Shown: in pieces, positions 4,705 through 6,862 of the stretch
Numbering within the stretch: position 1 is the stretch's first letter
How the letters are laid out: every line of letters begins with the position of its first letter
Origin: Desulfobacterales bacterium
GTDB lineage: Bacteria > Desulfobacterota > DSM-4660 > Desulfatiglandales > Desulfatiglandaceae
Assembly (NCBI GenBank): GCA_021107495.1
Contig: JAIOSR010000062.1
Span: 1 to 6,862, forward strand
Direction: 5' to 3'
DNA: 6,862 nucleotides
Made by a program: the position numbers and the translations under genes
The notes under the pieces: model-generated
What the model was told of the DNA's origin: nothing
Databases searched by the model: none
Seen by the model: the letters and a program-made list of their open reading frames with translations, nothing else

Positions 4705-6645
4705 ATGGCTTCCATGACACCCTATCGTATAATGTTCTGGCAGATACAGGATGTTTGGATCTTCTACGTGCTGGCAGGCCTGGCCACAGGGTTTTTTCTG
4801 GCAGGCGTGGCAGCCCACATCTGGGTATGGAAAAAAAGCGCAAGATCTCTGGAGATCCCGTTTTCAGGGGACGCGCTCAAGAGGACGATCCTGGATGCCT
4901 TTCTGGGACGACGCGTACTTCAGGGCGACATAGCCGCGGGTATTATGCATCTCTTCCTGTTTTGGGGTTTTTTGTCCCTTTTTGTGGGCACCTCCTTGTT
5001 AGCTGTCCATCACAATCTCATTTCATTCTTAGAGGGCACTGCTTATCGGGTCTTTTCCTTGGCCATGGAGGTGGGGGGGCTCATGCTCCTGGCAGGTGTC
5101 ATCTGGGCCCTCATTCGTCGATATGTCCAGCGCCTTCCCCGGCTGGAAAGGCGGTTGGAGGATGCCCTGGTGCCTACGTGGCTCCTGCTGGTGGGCATTT
5201 CCGGTTTTATGTTGGAGGGTCTTCGGCTGGCCTCACAGCAACCCTCATGGGGTGCCTGGTCTTTTGCAGGTGCGTGGGTGGGCGGACTGTTTTCAGCCCC
5301 CGCAGGCGAGGCCTTCTATCCATATTTCTGGTGGGGGCACACGCTCCTGAGCCTGAGCTTTATTGCAGTGATCCCATTTACCAAGCTTTTTCATATCGTG
5401 GGGGCACCCGCGAGCATTTATTTCCAGGCGTTTCCCAAATCGACCACCTTGGATATAGAGGAAGGGGCAGGAGAATTTGATCTGGGTGATTCGGTCTTCT
5501 TTGATGCCTGTATGCGGTGTGGGCGGTGCGTGGAGGTCTGTCCCTCCACGGGGGCCGGTGAACCCTTTGCCCCTCGGGATTTTGTCCAGGAGATGCGCCA
5601 CGGCCTGTGGCAGGAGCATTTCCCATTAGGGGACATCCGGTTTCTTAACAGGGGCGAAGAAAGTGAAGTGGATGAGAAGTTCTGGTACTGCACCACCTGC
5701 CGGGCCTGCCTCGAGGTCTGCCCAGTGTACGGCGCCACCTTCGAGGCCGTAATAAAAAAAAGGGTGTTGGCCGTGGAGGATGGGACCAATGTCCCCAAGC
5801 TTCTGAACCAGACCCTTGAAAAGGTTTTCAAATACGACAATCCGTGGGAGTCATCCAAAAAGAGGCGGGGGGCCTGGGCAGAAGAACTGGATCTGCTCGA
5901 TCTCTCAAAAAAGAGCACAAAAGCGGATCTCTGCTATTTTGTTGGATGTACCACATCCTTTGATACCACGGCCCAGGAGATCGCCCGATCGTTTTCGAAG
6001 ATCCTCCGGATCGCCGGGGTAAATTTCGGTATCCTTGGCAAGAAGGAGCCCTGCTGCGGAGACATTGCCAGGAGGGCGGGTGAGTTGGGCCTGTTTGAGG
6101 AGCAGAGGGAGAAATGTCTCGATCTTTTTGACCAATACGGCATCACAGATGTGGTGACCTCTTCGCCCCATTGCTTCCATACGTTTCAAAATGAATACCC
6201 TGAAGCGTCTTTCAAGGCGCGTCATTATACCCTTGTTTTGCGGGAACTGATCGCGCAAGGGAAACTCCAATTTAAGAAAGGGATTGAGGCGACGGTCACC
6301 TACCATGACCCCTGCTACCTTGGCCGGCACAATCGGATTTTTGATGAGCCGAGGGAGATTATTGGCTCGATCCCCGGGTTGAAGATGGTGGAGATGAGCC
6401 ACCACCGGGCCGACAGCCTCTGCTGCGGCGGAGGCGGCGCAAGGATGTGGCAGGATCTGGATGGCGAAGTCAAGATGAGCGAGGTCCGGATCAGGGAGGC
6501 CGAGGCAACCGGGGCGCAGATCCTCATCACCGCATGCCCTTTGTGTCTCATTATGTTAGAGGATGCGCGCAAGGTTGCAGGGCTGGAAGATTCCCTTCGG
6601 GTCATGGATTTGAACGAACTGGTCTTGCAGACACTGGGAAATTGA
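4705..6645 (+). CDS. Membrane Fe-S oxidoreductase, EtfAB:menaquinone oxidoreductase (EMO) type
   Basis: The 646-residue protein begins with a NarI-like membrane domain (about 1-235) with helices near 18-42, 77-101, 118-138, 156-173 and 210-232. His82, His102/103, His212 and His230 are candidate heme b ligands. Two 4Fe-4S motifs follow: Cys269/272/275/279 and Cys329/332/335/339. Two CCG (HdrB/HdrD-type) domains come last: Cys410, Cys415, Cys450-451, Cys490, then Cys537, Cys573-574, Cys611, Cys614; such cysteines bind noncubane clusters in HdrB. In anaerobes, fusions of this kind beside etf genes take electrons from EtfAB and reduce menaquinone, linking acyl-CoA oxidation to respiration. An etfA start 173 bp downstream supports this over a DsrMK- or HmeCD-like role. 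Start choice is soft: a stop at 4696 limits it to ATG 4705 or 4714, and the only good Shine-Dalgarno (GAGGAG, 4682-4687) is 17 nt from ATG 4705. Confidence 0.9.
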   Translation: MASMTPYRIMFWQIQDVWIFYVLAGLATGFFLAGVAAHIWVWKKSARSLEIPFSGDALKRTILDAFLGRRVLQGDIAAGIMHLFLFWGFLSLFVGTSLLAVHHNLISFLEGTAYRVFSLAMEVGGLMLLAGVIWALIRRYVQRLPRLERRLEDALVPTWLLLVGISGFMLEGLRLASQQPSWGAWSFAGAWVGGLFSAPAGEAFYPYFWWGHTLLSLSFIAVIPFTKLFHIVGAPASIYFQAFPKSTTLDIEEGAGEFDLGDSVFFDACMRCGRCVEVCPSTGAGEPFAPRDFVQEMRHGLWQEHFPLGDIRFLNRGEESEVDEKFWYCTTCRACLEVCPVYGATFEAVIKKRVLAVEDGTNVPKLLNQTLEKVFKYDNPWESSKKRRGAWAEELDLLDLSKKSTKADLCYFVGCTTSFDTTAQEIARSFSKILRIAGVNFGILGKKEPCCGDIARRAGELGLFEEQREKCLDLFDQYGITDVVTSSPHCFHTFQNEYPEASFKARHYTLVLRELIAQGKLQFKKGIEATVTYHDPCYLGRHNRIFDEPREIIGSIPGLKMVEMSHHRADSLCCGGGGARMWQDLDGEVKMSEVRIREAEATGAQILITACPLCLIMLEDARKVAGLEDSLRVMDLNELVLQTLGN

Positions 6646-6675
6646 ATATTGAATATTGACTATTGACTATTGATG
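6641..6675. repeat. Five tandem heptamers overlapping the stop codon
   Basis: Five consecutive 7-bp units read ATTGAAT, ATTGAAT, ATTGACT, ATTGACT, ATTGATG. The first unit contains the last bases of the upstream gene and its TGA stop (6643-6645). The five units include all three frames' worth of TGA codons, so read-through in any frame ends quickly. A slippage-born microsatellite or part of a dispersed intergenic repeat is likely. Confidence 0.85.
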
Positions 6676-6757
6676 CATTGGTACGTGTACCTCAAATTTC
6701 AGATTTCAAATGTCAAAGGTCTTAAATCATAAGGTTGCAGGCGGACAAGAGATGTCT

Positions 6758-6798
6758 ATTGTCTTTCAATCGTCAATCTGCAGTCGACGATAGACAAT
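6758..6798 (+). promoter_or_regulatory. Stem-loop just upstream of the etfA ribosome binding site
   Basis: ATTGTCT (6758-6764) pairs with AGACAAT (6792-6798), and ATCGTC (6769-6774) pairs with GACGAT (6786-6791). This gives 13 bp with a 4-nt bulge on the left arm and an 11-nt loop. There is no T run, so it is not a standard terminator. It ends 4 nt before the AAAAGGGAGG of etfA and could act in mRNA processing or stability, or it may be a dispersed repeat. The remaining spacer (6676-6757) holds a short GGTAC-GT-GTACC palindrome at 6680-6691 and nothing else I can name. Confidence 0.5.
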
Positions 6799-6802
6799 CG
6801 TT

Positions 6803-6812
6803 AAAAGGGAGG
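6803..6812 (+). promoter_or_regulatory. Strong ribosome binding site of etfA
   Basis: AAAAGGGAGG lies 6 nt ahead of ATG 6819. It is the best Shine-Dalgarno sequence in the window and fixes the start of a gene of which only 14 codons are visible. Confidence 0.8.
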
Positions 6813-6818
6813 CTCGGG

Positions 6819-6862
6819 ATGAATGATGTGCTGATATTGGGAGAGGTGAAAGAGGGATCATT
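6819..6862 (+). CDS. etfA: Electron transfer flavoprotein alpha subunit, 5' fragment cut by the window end
   Basis: The 14 visible codons read MNDVLILGEVKEGS. This fits the EtfA N-terminal pattern (a short beta strand, then G/AE followed by a charged residue and G) and not EtfB, which begins with a KQVPDT-type motif. EtfA forms the FAD-carrying heterodimer with EtfB and shuttles electrons from acyl-CoA dehydrogenases. It follows the EMO-type membrane protein, the acceptor expected for EtfAB in an anaerobe. The call rests on few residues, but start, ribosome binding site and context agree. Confidence 0.7.
   Translation, partial: MNDVLILGEVKEGS

Noticed and set aside
4755..5480. 241-codon open frame on the plus strand
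   Set aside because: It lies inside the EMO-type gene in another frame, has no ribosome binding site, and its translation shows no domain. It is a shadow of a GC-rich coding region.
5418..6405. Two 166-codon open frames on the minus strand
   Set aside because: They are antisense to the cysteine-rich part of the EMO-type gene, have low-complexity translations and no start signals.
6737..6762. Separate promoter for etfA
   Set aside because: The only -35/-10-like pair (TTGCAG, TATTGT) scores poorly at both elements, and the -10 runs into the stem-loop. Read-through from the 4630 promoter is simpler.

Overview
The window looks like chromosome from a strictly anaerobic bacterium, most likely a Desulfobacterota (deltaproteobacterial) sulfate reducer or syntroph. 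This rests on gene content alone: a membrane iron-sulfur protein of the EtfAB:menaquinone oxidoreductase type directly upstream of an etfA start, plus a cytoplasmic molybdopterin (Mo/W) enzyme related to acetylene hydratase and thiosulfate reductase. No rRNA, tRNA or other taxonomic marker is present.

Layout. Positions 1-36 are an intrinsic terminator, probably of a gene to the left. Positions 41-257 hold no gene but are dense in inverted repeats: a 143-bp foldback element bounded by AGTGTCCA/TGGACACT, then a run of overlapping hairpins that reuse the same octamer. A small, AT-rich gene for a FliL-like single-pass membrane protein follows (335-769), with no other flagellar gene in view. A 679-residue molybdopterin oxidoreductase-superfamily protein (879-2918) comes next on the same strand. 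On the minus strand, converging on it, lie a LysR-type regulator (3674-4561) and, overlapping its stop codon by 4 nt, an HD-domain phosphohydrolase (2994-3677).

The 143-bp gap between the LysR gene and the next plus-strand gene reads as a textbook LysR-controlled divergent promoter. It has two ATAAG-type boxes exactly 20 bp apart, the better one centred near -63 of a promoter with a perfect TTGACA -35. That promoter drives a 646-residue protein (4705-6645) with a heme-b type membrane domain, two 4Fe-4S motifs and two CCG domains. A 173-bp spacer with heptamer repeats and a stem-loop separates it from the first 14 codons of etfA (6819 to the window end).

How the genes fit together. EtfAB carries electrons from acyl-CoA dehydrogenases, and the 4705-6645 protein would pass them into the quinone pool at the membrane. 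The LysR protein is the likely regulator of this electron-transfer operon and perhaps of itself, and it would carry the HD protein along. The molybdopterin enzyme has no electron-transfer partner or membrane anchor beside it and no export signal. Its reaction cannot be fixed from sequence, but it retains the residues that would align with the key Asp and the tungsten-ligand Cys of acetylene hydratase.
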